A DNA stretch of 64,000 nucleotides from Croceimicrobium sp965658965 (GCA_965658965.1 CBFHVV010000005.1:1-64000); one strand, 5' to 3'; shown: positions 17,807 through 26,872, counted from the first letter of the stretch. Translations and numbers: made by a program. Notes: generated by a model not told the origin, from the sequence alone.

Positions 17807-20155
17807 TTGAAATCTAAAAAGAAAAAAGCCAGCCCCAAAAAGAAGAAGTCCCTTAAGACTAGGAAGGCAAGAAAGCCGAAAAAGAAATCAATCTTTAAAC
17901 GCTTTTCCCTGTTTTTTCTAAAATTGGGTTTACTTGGTATTCTTGCTTTTGCCTTATTTTTCACTAGTGTATATTTAGGATTTTGGGGTCCTTTGCCTAG
18001 CGCGCAAGATTTAAGTAGAATAGAGCAAGCTCAAGCAACCTTAATAAAAAGTTCGGAGGGGGAACTATTAGCCAAAATCTATAGTCAAAATCGCGACCCT
18101 CTTAGTTTTGAGGAGATGCCCCAACATTTGCGCGATGCTTTAACGGCAACGGAAGACGAACGCTTTTATGAGCATAATGGGGTAGACTACCGCAGCTTAA
18201 TGCGGGTAATCTTTAAGACAATCTTATTAGGAGACCGCAGTGCTGGAGGTGGCAGTACCATTAGTCAACAATTGGCTAAAAACCTCTTTGGCCGTCCAGA
18301 CTTCTCATGGTTTAGTATGCCGGTCAATAAAGTCAAAGAAATTATTCTTGCCCAAAGAATCGAGTCTATTTATAGTAAAGATGACATTATTACTCTTTAC
18401 TTAAACACGGTCAGTTTTTCTGAAAATACTTATGGAATTGCGGCTGGGAGTTTAAGATTTTTTAACCGTTTGCCCAATCAGCTTAAGCCGGAGGAGTCGG
18501 CAGTGCTGATTGGCTTATTAAAGGCCAATACCTATTATAACCCACGTTTAAATCCCGAGCCTGCTTTAAAGCGCCGCAACACTGTGCTTGCGCAGATGGC
18601 TAGAAGTGAGAAAATAAGCCAATCTGAAAAAGATTCTCTACAAGCTTTACCCTTAAAGTTAAGTTACCGCAATTTAGAGCGCGAAAGCCCGGCTGCTTAT
18701 TTCAGCGCTGAAGTAAAAGCGGAGCTGAAAAGAATAATGGCGGATAAGCTAAGGCCAGATGGCAGGGAATGGCAAATAGAAACCGATGGCCTAATTGTTA
18801 AAACCACACTAAATGCCAAGCTTCACAAGTCTTTAAAAGCTGCTGCAGAAGGGCATTTAAGCCAATGGCAGACGAAGTTTGATAAGCATTGGTCTGGGCA
18901 GAACCCTTGGTCTTCGAATCAAATTTATTTTGACCAGAAACTAATGCGCAGTCCTTGGTTTAAAAGAAGATTGGCCCAAGGCTTAAGCGAAGAGGAGGTT
19001 TTTGCTGAGGCCAAGAAAACAAGACCCATGCGCTTGTATCATCCTGCTGGCTTTTTGGAGAAGAATCTGACTATTGAAGACTCTTTAAGTCATTACTTAA
19101 AATTACTACGTATTGGTTCGGTGGCCCTCGATCCGCAAACGGGAGCGGTGCGTGCTTGGTTAGGCGGTTCTAATTTTAGGTATCTACCTTATGATAATGT
19201 GAAAGCACCCAAGCCCACGGCTTCTACTTTTAAGCCTCTTGTTTATGCTCTAGCATTAGAAAATAAGGCCGTGCCCTGTGATTACCAATCTGCTGAAAGG
19301 GAAAAATACCCCGAATATGATAATTGGTCACCGCGTAATTACGACGATAAATACGACGGTTACTTTAGTATGACAGGCGCTTTAAAGAAATCCATTAACA
19401 CGGTTACAGTGAAGTGGCTAATGCAATATTCTGAAGAAGAGTTGGCTATTTTAGCTCGTAAAATGGGGATTGAAGGGCAGTTGCCAGAAGGGCCTAGTAT
19501 TGCTTTGGGTACCGGTTCTGCTTCTCCGCTAGAAATGGCTATCGTTTATGCCTGCTTTGCTAATGGTGGCTATAAAGTGGAGCCTTATTTAATTGATGAG
19601 GTGCGCGCGCCTAACGGAGATTTACTTTATAAGCATCTGCCGCAGAGCAAGGAAAGAGTGATTGCCGAAAACACCGCCAAGTTGATGAATTATATGTTGC
19701 AGCAGGTTGTAGCTGATGGCACAGCTGGCTCACTTTCTTGGCGATATGGGCTAAGAGATCAGTGGGCTGGTAAAACGGGTACTTCGCAAAATTATTCGGA
19801 TGCTTGGTTTGTTGGCTATAATGATGCTTTGGTAATGAGCACCTGGATGGGAGGAGAAAATTCCTTGATTCGTTTCCGCAGCGGTGCTCTAGGATCTGGC
19901 TCGGCTATGGCTTTGCCCATTTTTGGTGCCACTATCAGAGACTATCCTGGCGCAAATTACCGTCGTAATAATTGGAATAAATTAGACAGCAATCAACAAG
20001 CACTTTTAGCCTGCAACGACTGGCGCGATGCTAATGTAGGCGAACAGTTAATCGATTTGTTAGAAAAGGTTAAAGATGGTTTAGGCCAAAAGGAGGATGG
20101 TGAAGAAAAGGGTGACTCCTGGTGGAACCGGATCTTTAAAAAGAAAAAAGACTGA
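17807..20155 (+). CDS. Penicillin-binding protein 1A (bifunctional)
   Basis: A 782-residue class A PBP that polymerises and cross-links peptidoglycan. It starts with TTG, as no ATG exists before the conserved region. A very lysine-rich cytoplasmic tail (about 1-28) precedes one transmembrane helix (about 35-58). The GT51 glycosyltransferase domain has Glu116 in ATEDERFYEHNG and GGSTISQQLAKNLF; the transpeptidase domain has Ser473 in STFKP, SIN in KKSINTV and Lys656 in KTGTSQ. All catalytic motifs are present. The length matches Bacteroidota PBP1A. A hairpin terminator overlaps the stop codon. Confidence 0.95.
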   Translation: MKSKKKKASPKKKKSLKTRKARKPKKKSIFKRFSLFFLKLGLLGILAFALFFTSVYLGFWGPLPSAQDLSRIEQAQATLIKSSEGELLAKIYSQNRDPLSFEEMPQHLRDALTATEDERFYEHNGVDYRSLMRVIFKTILLGDRSAGGGSTISQQLAKNLFGRPDFSWFSMPVNKVKEIILAQRIESIYSKDDIITLYLNTVSFSENTYGIAAGSLRFFNRLPNQLKPEESAVLIGLLKANTYYNPRLNPEPALKRRNTVLAQMARSEKISQSEKDSLQALPLKLSYRNLERESPAAYFSAEVKAELKRIMADKLRPDGREWQIETDGLIVKTTLNAKLHKSLKAAAEGHLSQWQTKFDKHWSGQNPWSSNQIYFDQKLMRSPWFKRRLAQGLSEEEVFAEAKKTRPMRLYHPAGFLEKNLTIEDSLSHYLKLLRIGSVALDPQTGAVRAWLGGSNFRYLPYDNVKAPKPTASTFKPLVYALALENKAVPCDYQSAEREKYPEYDNWSPRNYDDKYDGYFSMTGALKKSINTVTVKWLMQYSEEELAILARKMGIEGQLPEGPSIALGTGSASPLEMAIVYACFANGGYKVEPYLIDEVRAPNGDLLYKHLPQSKERVIAENTAKLMNYMLQQVVADGTAGSLSWRYGLRDQWAGKTGTSQNYSDAWFVGYNDALVMSTWMGGENSLIRFRSGALGSGSAMALPIFGATIRDYPGANYRRNNWNKLDSNQQALLACNDWRDANVGEQLIDLLEKVKDGLGQKEDGEEKGDSWWNRIFKKKKD

Positions 20156-20172
20156 GTAAAAACCCAGTCTTT
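20147..20172. terminator. Bidirectional terminator between PBP1A and DUF4197 genes
   Basis: AAAGACTG / CAGTCTTT stem with a ten-base loop, overlapping the PBP1A stop codon. On the minus strand it runs into a clear T tract; on the plus strand the T tract is weaker. It probably ends both convergent transcripts. Confidence 0.75.
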
Positions 20173-20196
20173 AATTAATTCTATTGAAGCTATTTC

Positions 20197-20910
20197 TTAG
20201 CCTTTGTATCCAAAAACTTTCTTTAAGATACTATTTACTCTTGCCGCTGGGTCGAGGCGTATTTTTGCTTCCTCCTGAGCAACTACTACGAAAAGACCTT
20301 CTAGGGTTTGGTCTAAAACGTAATCCTCTAAATCGGGGTTTACTTTCTGTACAAAAGGAATACGATTGTAATTAGTAGCAATGGGATCCCAATATTTGGT
20401 TAGTTCTACTTTGTTGATAGCGTCTTTAATAACGGGGCGAAATGCTGTTTTCAATTGGTCACTGGTGGTGCTTTTTAGGTATTCTGTAGCCGCATCATTA
20501 CCGCCACGATAAATATTGTAAACATCCGTAAAGCTCAATTGTGAGATAGCGTTTACAAATATGGGCGTGGCCTTCGCAGCTGCCTGTTCTGCGCCATGGT
20601 TTAGGGTTTCAACAAATTGATCTACCAGATTACCCATACCTAAGTCTCGTAAAGTAGTAGCCGCTCTTTCCGCTTGTGGTGGAAAAGGTATTTTAATAAG
20701 AGAATTATTTAGAAAACCATTAGTACTGGAGGTAGAACTCACGGCATTGGTAATACCAACTCGCAGTGCTTCTTTTAGTCCAGCGCTAATTTCGCTTTCG
20801 GTAGGCGGTAAGGAAGACATTCCTTGCGCCCCCTGCTCGGCGAGGTCCATAAGAACATCGCAAGAGGCCATTGAGAATAGTAAAAAAGTGAGTGCTAATA
20901 GTCTTTTCAT
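20197..20910 (-). CDS. DUF4197 family lipoprotein
   Basis: A 237-residue protein with a lipoprotein signal (LLFSMASC, Cys17). The mature part is mostly helical and matches the DUF4197 family: GLKEALRVGITNAV near the N terminus, IKIPFPPQAERAATTLRDLG, and DALNG-like FTDVYNIYRGGNDAATEYLK, ending with a helix that holds EEAKIRLDPAARVNSILKKVFG. The family is widespread in Gram-negatives and has no assigned function. It stands alone on the minus strand between PBP1A and CinA. Confidence 0.85.
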   Translation of the reverse strand: MKRLLALTFLLFSMASCDVLMDLAEQGAQGMSSLPPTESEISAGLKEALRVGITNAVSSTSSTNGFLNNSLIKIPFPPQAERAATTLRDLGMGNLVDQFVETLNHGAEQAAAKATPIFVNAISQLSFTDVYNIYRGGNDAATEYLKSTTSDQLKTAFRPVIKDAINKVELTKYWDPIATNYNRIPFVQKVNPDLEDYVLDQTLEGLFVVVAQEEAKIRLDPAARVNSILKKVFGYKG

Positions 20911-21159
20911 TGTTTATTGATTTGTGGTCAAAGTTCGTGAAAAATTGTTTTGGGCAGGCAGAAGGCTCAACACTATTATTAGACTGAAGAATCAAAAGAA
21001 TCAGTATTACAATACTTTAGAGTATTATAATTTAGCCATCAAGTGTTTTCTTTTTACTGTAGGAAAATGAAAAATGCTAGTAAGTAGCAGAGGAGAATTA
21101 GAAAAAAAAAAAATTACAAGATCAGCTTAAACAATTAGGCCCTAGGCATGATATTACAA

Positions 21160-21167
21160 TATCTTTG
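21160..21167 (+). promoter_or_regulatory. Putative -7 element of cinA
   Basis: TATCTTTG matches TAnnTTTG; a TTAG at 21135-21138, 21 bases upstream, could be a degenerate -33 box. Predicted start is near 21172, 15 bases before the ATG. Confidence 0.5.
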
Positions 21168-21186
21168 ATCTCCTCAAATTACGCAG

Positions 21187-22434
21187 ATGCAAGCAGAAAT
21201 TATAGCGATTGGTGACGAAATACTCATTGGACAAACCATCGATACTAATTCTTCATTTATAGCTACTCAGCTAAATTTATTAGGTATAAAAGTGGAGCAA
21301 AAACGCGTGATAGCGGATACGGACGAAGCTATTCGTCTGGCTCTAGATACGCTTCATCCTAAAACCAGGCTAGTTTTTATGACTGGCGGATTAGGTCCTA
21401 CGAAAGATGATATTACCAAAAAGACTCTCTTAGAGTATTTTGGCGGTGAGATGATTTTTAAGGAAGAAGTTTATGAAAACGTAAAGGCACTTTTTCAAAG
21501 CTTTAATCGTCAGCCTAAAGAGGTTCATCGTTTACAGGCTTACGTACCCAGCTCCTGTAAGGTGTTAATAAATGAAGCAGGCACTGCACCAGGGATGCAT
21601 TTTGAGAAAGAGGGTCGACATTATTTTTCCAGTCCTGGAGTCCCTTATGAAACAGAGCATTTGGTGAGAGATAAAATTGTTCCTTGGATAGTGGAGCATT
21701 TTGAGGCAGGTGGAATGTATCATAAAACCGTTCTCACTCAAGGTAAAGGGGAGAGCGATTTAGCAGAGATGTTAAGTGATTGGGAGGCGGCGCTACCTTC
21801 AAATTTAAAATTCGCCTATTTGCCCTCACCCGGGTTGGTGCGCTTGCGCTTGACGGGCTTTGCGGAAAGTAATGCGCTGGCCAAGCAGGAAGTAGAGGTG
21901 CAAATGAAGGAGTTGGAGGAAATTTTAGGGCCACTAATTTTTGGCGAGAATGCCCAGTCTTTAGAAGAGGTTCTTGGCTTATCCTTGCGGAAGAAGGGTT
22001 TTAAGCTTTCCTTGGCAGAGAGTTGTACCGGAGGATATATTGGTCATTTAATAACCAGTATAGCGGGTAGTTCCGAATATTTTATGGGCGGAGTTATGAG
22101 CTATAGCAATGAATCGAAACAAGATTTTTTAGGGGTTAGTCAAAAAGCACTTGAGAATTTTGGTGCCGTAAGTGAGCAAGTTGCGATTGAAATGGCAGAA
22201 GGAGTGCGTGCCAAAATGAAAACAGATTTTGGCCTCGCTACCACAGGAATTGCTGGCCCTGGTGGTGGAACTGACTCTAAACCAGTAGGTACGGTGTGGA
22301 TAGCCATTGCCGGTCCAGAAAAAACAACCACCAGAATGTATCAGTTTGGAAAGGATAGAGGACGGAATATTCGTAAAACCGCATTAATGGCATTAGACTT
22401 ACTTCGAAAAGAAGTGCAGAAATTTACAGAATAG
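21187..22434 (+). CDS. cinA: CinA family protein
   Basis: A 415-residue cytoplasmic protein. The N-terminal molybdopterin-binding-like (MoCF/COG1058) domain covers about 1-170 (IIAIGDEILIGQTIDTNS, TGGLGPTKDDITK); this domain acts as an ADP-ribose pyrophosphatase in characterised homologues. The C-terminal CinA domain (about 255-410; SLAESCTGGYIGHLIT, ATTGIAGPGGGTDSKPVGTVWI) is the nicotinamide-mononucleotide deamidase part. Both domains look complete, so a role in NAD salvage is likely; the competence link is historical. The promoter of rpmB overlaps its 3' end, so it ends a separate unit. Confidence 0.95.
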   Translation: MQAEIIAIGDEILIGQTIDTNSSFIATQLNLLGIKVEQKRVIADTDEAIRLALDTLHPKTRLVFMTGGLGPTKDDITKKTLLEYFGGEMIFKEEVYENVKALFQSFNRQPKEVHRLQAYVPSSCKVLINEAGTAPGMHFEKEGRHYFSSPGVPYETEHLVRDKIVPWIVEHFEAGGMYHKTVLTQGKGESDLAEMLSDWEAALPSNLKFAYLPSPGLVRLRLTGFAESNALAKQEVEVQMKELEEILGPLIFGENAQSLEEVLGLSLRKKGFKLSLAESCTGGYIGHLITSIAGSSEYFMGGVMSYSNESKQDFLGVSQKALENFGAVSEQVAIEMAEGVRAKMKTDFGLATTGIAGPGGGTDSKPVGTVWIAIAGPEKTTTRMYQFGKDRGRNIRKTALMALDLLRKEVQKFTE

Positions 22435-22435
22435 G

Positions 22436-22466
22436 TTTGTGTAGCTATAAAATTTAGCTACTTTTG
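22436..22466 (+). promoter_or_regulatory. Promoter of the rpmB-rpmG-DUF4295 operon
   Basis: A full Bacteroidota sigma-A promoter: TTTG at 22436-22439 (-33), 19 bases, then TACTTTTG at 22459-22466 (-7). Predicted start near 22471, with a 23-base leader to the ATG at 22494. The -33 box lies directly after the cinA stop codon (22432-22434). Confidence 0.7.
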
Positions 22467-22493
22467 CAAACCCAAATTTAAGAAGCGATATCC

Positions 22494-22733
22494 ATGTCAA
22501 GAGTATGTGAGCTGACCGGTAAAAAGGCTATGTCAGGAAATAATGTTTCTTTCTCTAACAAGAAGAACAAACGCAAGTTCAACGTGAACTTAACCCGCAA
22601 GCGTTTTTACCTAGCGGAAGAGGATCGTTGGATCACTCTACGTGTTTCAACATCAGCGTTGAAAAATATTAATAAGAAAGGTTTGGCAGCCGTATTAAAA
22701 GATGCGCGTGCCAACGGATATCTAACTAAGTAA
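22494..22733 (+). CDS. rpmB: 50S ribosomal protein L28
   Basis: A 79-residue ribosomal protein, standard length. It begins SRVCELTGKKAMSGNNVSFS, the L28 signature, with a basic middle (KKNKRKFNVNLTRKRF) and a C-terminal helix (GLAAVLKDARANGY). No zinc-binding Cys quartet is present (one Cys only). It is the first gene of a three-gene operon with L33 and DUF4295, as in other Bacteroidota. Confidence 0.97.
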   Translation: MSRVCELTGKKAMSGNNVSFSNKKNKRKFNVNLTRKRFYLAEEDRWITLRVSTSALKNINKKGLAAVLKDARANGYLTK

Positions 22734-22747
22734 AGAATTAGATAGCA

Positions 22748-22930
22748 ATGGCCAAAAAAGGTAACCGTGTGCAAGTGATTTTAGAATGTACTGAGCACAA
22801 AGAAAGCGGAATGGCAGGAACGTCTCGTTACGTATCGACCAAGAACAAAAAGAATAGTCCTGATCGTATGGAGCTTAAGAAGTATAATCCTATACTGAAG
22901 CGTCATACCGTTCATAAAGAAATTAAGTAA
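22748..22930 (+). CDS. rpmG: 50S ribosomal protein L33
   Basis: A 60-residue ribosomal protein (VQVILECTEHKESG, RYVSTKNKKNSPDRMELKKY, then YNPILKRHTVHKEIK). It has a single Cys, so it is the zinc-free form. Fourteen bases separate it from rpmB and eleven from the DUF4295 gene; all three are read from the promoter before rpmB. Confidence 0.96.
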   Translation: MAKKGNRVQVILECTEHKESGMAGTSRYVSTKNKKNSPDRMELKKYNPILKRHTVHKEIK

Positions 22931-22941
22931 AATTTTAGACC

Positions 22942-23091
22942 ATGGCAAAGAAAGTAGTTGCAACCCTAAAATCTGGTGACTCCGCCTCTTTCACAAAAGT
23001 GATTAAAATGGTGAAGTCTGAAAAGACTGGTGCTTACTCTTTTGAAGAGAAGATTGTAAATAAAGAGCATACTAAAGATTTCTTTAGTTAA
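22942..23091 (+). CDS. DUF4295 family small protein
   Basis: A 49-residue basic protein: MAKKVVATLKSGDSASFTKV, then IKMVKSEKTGAYSFEEKIVN and KEHTKDFFS. It is shorter than usual gene-calling cutoffs but fits the DUF4295 family, a small protein I know from Bacteroidota genomes in this same place after rpmG. High lysine content and ribosomal-operon position suggest a ribosome-associated role; that is inference. A strong terminator follows 20 bases after the stop. Confidence 0.85.
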   Translation: MAKKVVATLKSGDSASFTKVIKMVKSEKTGAYSFEEKIVNKEHTKDFFS

Positions 23092-23110
23092 GGCTAAGCT
23101 ATAGTATTTA

Positions 23111-23144
23111 AAAGCCCGCTACCTTTTGGTAGCGGGCTTTTTTT
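23111..23144 (+). terminator. Terminator of the rpmB operon
   Basis: AAAGCCCGCTACC / GGTAGCGGGCTTT perfect 13-bp stem with a TTTT loop and a T tract to 23144. Confidence 0.93.
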
Positions 23145-23378
23145 ATCGGGATACTTTAAGCCCAAATCTTTTTATATGTTCGTCTCGGGGATTAGCTTTA
23201 GTCCAAACATTACAGGACCTATGTGATGATTAGTTTCTGAGCAAAGTCCAACTGTACATAGCTAGATAAGAAATTGCGAATTCCCACTTGCTATTATAAA
23301 ACTAATGATTTTATTTAGAGTGCATAAGTCATTAGCAATACCGCTCTTTTTTAGGATATTTGCCATTATTTTTTAACC

Positions 23379-24329
23379 ATGGGTATATTCGGTAAGCTCT
23401 TCTCGAAAGAAGAAAAAACTGCTCGCTTAGAGCAGGGTTTAGAAAAAACTAAAGAAAGTGTATTTTCGAAATTAACCAAAGCCGTTGCCGGTAAAAGCAA
23501 GGTTGATGATGAGGTACTAGACGAGCTCGAAGAAGTACTTATAAGCTCTGATGTTGGTGTAGCTACTACAGTTAAAATTATCGAACGAATTGAAGCACGG
23601 GTTGCCCGCGATAAATACGTAGGGACTGCCAATTTGCAAGCCATTTTGCGAGATGAAATAGCAGGGCTACTTATTGGAGAAGATTCGCAAGAGGATGGCC
23701 CAGAAATCCCCACACAAAAGCCTTTTGTTTTAATGGTAGTGGGAGTTAATGGAGTAGGGAAAACAACTACTATAGGCAAATTAGCTCATCAGTATCAAGC
23801 AGCGGGATTAAAGGTGGTATTAGGTGCAGCAGATACCTTTCGCGCGGCAGCAGTAGATCAGCTAACGATATGGAGCGAAAGGGTGGGTGTGCCTATTGTT
23901 AAGCAAGCCATGGGTTCAGATCCTGCTTCTGTAGCCTTTGATGCCCTACAATCTGCTATTAAGCAAAATGCCGATGTGGTAATTATAGATACAGCCGGAC
24001 GTTTGCATAATAAGGTAAACTTAATGAATGAGTTGAGCAAAATTAAAAGAGTGATGCAAAAATTGGTTCCCGATGCGCCTCACGAAGTTCTTTTAGTATT
24101 AGATGGTTCAACAGGACAAAATGCTTTGGAGCAGGCCAAGCAGTTTAGTAAGGCTACCGACGTAACTGCCTTGGCAGTTACTAAACTAGATGGCACGGCC
24201 AAGGGGGGAGTGGTGATCGGAATCTCAGATCAACTGCACATTCCAGTAAAATATATAGGGGTAGGTGAGCAGATGGAGGACCTACAAATTTTTAATAAAC
24301 GCAGTTTCGTAAACAGCCTTTTCAATTAA
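23379..24329 (+). CDS. ftsY: Signal recognition particle receptor FtsY
   Basis: A 316-residue SRP GTPase that docks ribosome-SRP complexes at the membrane. It has a short N-terminal amphipathic segment (MGIFGKLFSKEEK), a four-helix N domain (about 20-95) and the G domain: G1 GVNGVGKTTTIGKLA, DTFRAAAVDQL (G2), DTAGRL (G3) and TKLDGTAKGG (G4/closing loop). There is no long acidic A domain, as is usual in Bacteroidota. rimO starts four bases after its stop, so both share a transcript. Confidence 0.97.
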   Translation: MGIFGKLFSKEEKTARLEQGLEKTKESVFSKLTKAVAGKSKVDDEVLDELEEVLISSDVGVATTVKIIERIEARVARDKYVGTANLQAILRDEIAGLLIGEDSQEDGPEIPTQKPFVLMVVGVNGVGKTTTIGKLAHQYQAAGLKVVLGAADTFRAAAVDQLTIWSERVGVPIVKQAMGSDPASVAFDALQSAIKQNADVVIIDTAGRLHNKVNLMNELSKIKRVMQKLVPDAPHEVLLVLDGSTGQNALEQAKQFSKATDVTALAVTKLDGTAKGGVVIGISDQLHIPVKYIGVGEQMEDLQIFNKRSFVNSLFN

Positions 24330-24333
24330 ATTT

Positions 24334-25647
24334 ATGCGCACAAAAACGCGGAAGAAGAATAAAATAAATATTGTTACCCTGGGATGTTCTAAAAACATCT
24401 ACGACAGTGAAGTTTTAATGGGCCAATTACAAGCCAATGGTAAGAGTGTAGCTCACGAAGAGGATGGTAACATTGTAGTAATCAATACATGCGGCTTTAT
24501 AGACAATGCAAAGGAAGAGTCGGTTAACACGATTCTAGAGTTTGTAGAGCGTAAAGAAGCGGGTAAAGTAGATCAAGTTTTCGTAACGGGTTGCTTATCT
24601 GAACGATACAAGCCCGATTTAGAGAAGGAAATCCCTAATGTGGATCAGTATTTCGGTACGCGAGATTTACCCCTTCTGCTGAAAGCATTAGGAGCCGATT
24701 ACAAAAAAGAATTAGTAGGGGAACGTCTAACCACCACACCTCGTCACTTTGCCTATTTGAAAATATCGGAAGGCTGCGACAGGCCATGTTCTTTCTGTGC
24801 CATTCCATTAATGCGAGGGGGACATAAAAGTACACCCATTGAAGATTTAGTTACGGAGGCGCAAAAATTAGCGGCCAAGGGGGTGAAGGAATTGATTCTC
24901 ATTGCACAAGATCTTACTTACTACGGTTTAGATATCTATAAGAAACGTGCTTTAGCAGACTTGTTAAAGGAGCTTGTAAAAGTGGAAGGTATCAGTTGGA
25001 TACGCTTACATTATCTTTTCCCAACGGGTTTCCCAGAAGACGTTTTAGAAGTAATTCGCAGCGAAGAGAAGATCTGTAATTATATCGATATACCGCTTCA
25101 ACATATAGCCGATCCGGTGCTGAAGTCGATGCGCAGAGGCACAACCAAGGAGCGGACAGATAAGTTATTGCATTTGATGCGTAAGGCTGTACCAGGAATA
25201 AGTATTCGCACTACCATTATTGTGGGATACCCTGGAGAAACGGAAGATGACTTTCAGGTATTAAAAGAATGGGTGAAGGAAATGCGATTTGAACGTCTCG
25301 GTGTATTTACTTATTCACATGAGGAGAATACCCATGCTTTTAACTTGGAGGATGATGTGCCCGCGGAAGTTAAGCAAGATCGAGCAAATGAATTGATGGC
25401 TCTGCAACAGCAAATTTCTACAGAACTAAACGAAGCGCATTTGGGGAAAAAGATGCGGGTGCTTATCGATCGATTGGAAGGGGACTTCTTTGTGGGAAGA
25501 ACGGAATATGATTCTCCAGATGTAGATAATGAAGTTCTTATTAGCGCAGACTATTTACCCGTAGGAGAGTTTGTTGAAGTATTGATTACGGATACTAGCG
25601 ATTATGATTTGTTCGCTATACCAATCGAAGAAAAAATAGAAATTTAA
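24334..25647 (+). CDS. rimO: Ribosomal protein S12 methylthiotransferase RimO
   Basis: A 437-residue radical-SAM enzyme that methylthiolates an aspartate of ribosomal protein S12. The N-terminal MTTase domain has Cys residues in TLGCSKN, NTCGFID and VTGCLSERY for one Fe-S cluster; the radical-SAM motif is Cys148-x3-Cys152-x2-Cys155 (EGCDRPCSFC). A C-terminal TRAM domain follows (about 370-430). TLGCSKN with DSEVLMG favours RimO over MiaB. It is read after ftsY. Its last four bases overlap the convergent ribH gene. Confidence 0.95.
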   Translation: MRTKTRKKNKINIVTLGCSKNIYDSEVLMGQLQANGKSVAHEEDGNIVVINTCGFIDNAKEESVNTILEFVERKEAGKVDQVFVTGCLSERYKPDLEKEIPNVDQYFGTRDLPLLLKALGADYKKELVGERLTTTPRHFAYLKISEGCDRPCSFCAIPLMRGGHKSTPIEDLVTEAQKLAAKGVKELILIAQDLTYYGLDIYKKRALADLLKELVKVEGISWIRLHYLFPTGFPEDVLEVIRSEEKICNYIDIPLQHIADPVLKSMRRGTTKERTDKLLHLMRKAVPGISIRTTIIVGYPGETEDDFQVLKEWVKEMRFERLGVFTYSHEENTHAFNLEDDVPAEVKQDRANELMALQQQISTELNEAHLGKKMRVLIDRLEGDFFVGRTEYDSPDVDNEVLISADYLPVGEFVEVLITDTSDYDLFAIPIEEKIEI

Positions 25648-26138
25648 CGCAGTACTGTTTTCCGGAGGCCGGCCATTTTAAGGGCGGCCACTCCGGCTTC
25701 TATCCCTTTATTACCGTGTTTGCCCCCTGCTCGGTCAATGCTTTGCTGCTTGTTATTGTCGGTCAATACACAGAAAATAACTGGGGTGTCGAAGCGAAGG
25801 TTTAGCTCAGTTATTCCTTGCGTTACGCTATTGCATACAAAGTCAAAGTGCTTGGTTTCCCCTTGAATAACATTTCCGATTGCAATAATGGCATCGTATT
25901 CTCCACTTTCACAAAGCTTCTTACAGGCATAAGTCAATTCTACCGCGCCTGGAACATTGATATGACGAATATTAATACTAGGAGCTCCGCAAGCTTCTAA
26001 TGCCTCTTTTGCACCTAAATACAAGGCATTAGTTATATCATCATTCCATTCAGATACCACACAAGCGAAACGCATTTCATTTGCCCGTGGTAATTCTTCT
26101 GGGTTAAATTGAGAGAGATTATTGCCTGCAGTAGCCAA
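25644..26138 (-). CDS. ribH: 6,7-dimethyl-8-ribityllumazine synthase
   Basis: A 164-residue enzyme of the penultimate riboflavin step, joining 5-amino-6-ribitylaminouracil with dihydroxybutanone phosphate. Family blocks are visible: VVSEWNDDITNALYLGAKEAL, NVPGAVELTYACKKL, AIGNVIQGETKHFDFVCNSV, and the phosphate-binding KHGNKGIEAGVAAL. The His in GETKHFDF is the conserved catalytic one. It lies 11 bases downstream of a TPR protein gene and shares its transcript; other rib genes are not in the window. Confidence 0.95.
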   Translation of the reverse strand: MATAGNNLSQFNPEELPRANEMRFACVVSEWNDDITNALYLGAKEALEACGAPSINIRHINVPGAVELTYACKKLCESGEYDAIIAIGNVIQGETKHFDFVCNSVTQGITELNLRFDTPVIFCVLTDNNKQQSIDRAGGKHGNKGIEAGVAALKMAGLRKTVLR

Positions 26139-26149
26139 AAAAATAGGAA

Positions 26150-26833
26150 TTAAATTTTTGCTTCTACTCTAGCAATGTAGCGCGCAATATCAGAAGCTTG
26201 GCGTGATTCTGGAAAATCTGCTTTGATCCTTTGATAAAACTTTAAGGCAGCGTCATTTTTAGCTAAATTTTCGGCCAGCATCCCAGCTTTTAAAAGGTAA
26301 AAAGGCACTACAAAATCATTTGCATTTACCGAAACCGCTTTTTTATAATAGTCCAGAGCTTCTTCACTTTGATTAAGTTCTAGAAAGGCGTCACCAATAG
26401 AGCCTTTAGCAACAACGCTTAATATCGGATCATCTGTAGAAAAATCATCTAATAGACGAATGGCATTATCATATTCGCCTAAACGTAAATAACTTATGCC
26501 GGCATAGTAGTTAGCCATCTCACCTGCATTGGTACCCGAATAATCTGCTGCTATACTAAGAAAGCCTGGCTTACCATTAAAACCTTCTACTGCCTGCTTT
26601 AAAGAATCGGCTTCGAAAAGTTGTTGCGCGGGGTATATTTCGTTCTGAGCTTCTAATTCGCGTGGTTCTTGATAGAACTTTAAATAGCCAATGTACCCTC
26701 CAACAATCACAAAAAGGGCGATTACAGCGGTACTTAGAGCTTTACCGTTTTCTTCGAAAAATTTTTCAACACTAGAAATTGACTGAGTTACATCGTATAG
26801 TACTTCGTCGTCTTGCTTATTATTCTTAGCCAT
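26150..26833 (-). CDS. TPR membrane protein (YfgM-like)
   Basis: A 227-residue protein with a short charged cytoplasmic N terminus, one transmembrane helix (about 35-53, STAVIALFVIVGGYIGYL) and a C-terminal run of tetratricopeptide-like repeats (about 95-225; GEMANYYAGISYLRLGEYDNA, SIGDAFLELNQSEEALDYYKKA). Topology and size resemble YfgM, a periplasmic chaperone-linked partner of SecYEG, but the similarity is by architecture only. It is promoted from 26865-26872 and followed by ribH. Confidence 0.75.
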   Translation of the reverse strand: MAKNNKQDDEVLYDVTQSISSVEKFFEENGKALSTAVIALFVIVGGYIGYLKFYQEPRELEAQNEIYPAQQLFEADSLKQAVEGFNGKPGFLSIAADYSGTNAGEMANYYAGISYLRLGEYDNAIRLLDDFSTDDPILSVVAKGSIGDAFLELNQSEEALDYYKKAVSVNANDFVVPFYLLKAGMLAENLAKNDAALKFYQRIKADFPESRQASDIARYIARVEAKI

Positions 26834-26864
26834 TGTATGGTTTGTATATTCACAAAATAGGCGG

Positions 26865-26872
26865 CAAAAGTA
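26865..26872 (-). promoter_or_regulatory. Putative -7 element of the TPR-ribH operon
   Basis: TACTTTTG on the minus strand matches TAnnTTTG exactly. Predicted transcription start is near 26860, about 27 bases before the ATG at 26833. Confidence 0.5.

Noticed and set aside
21102..21113. Run of twelve A before cinA, possible phase-variation tract
   Set aside because: It is 58 bases before the -7 element and outside coding sequence; one run alone is not evidence for switching.
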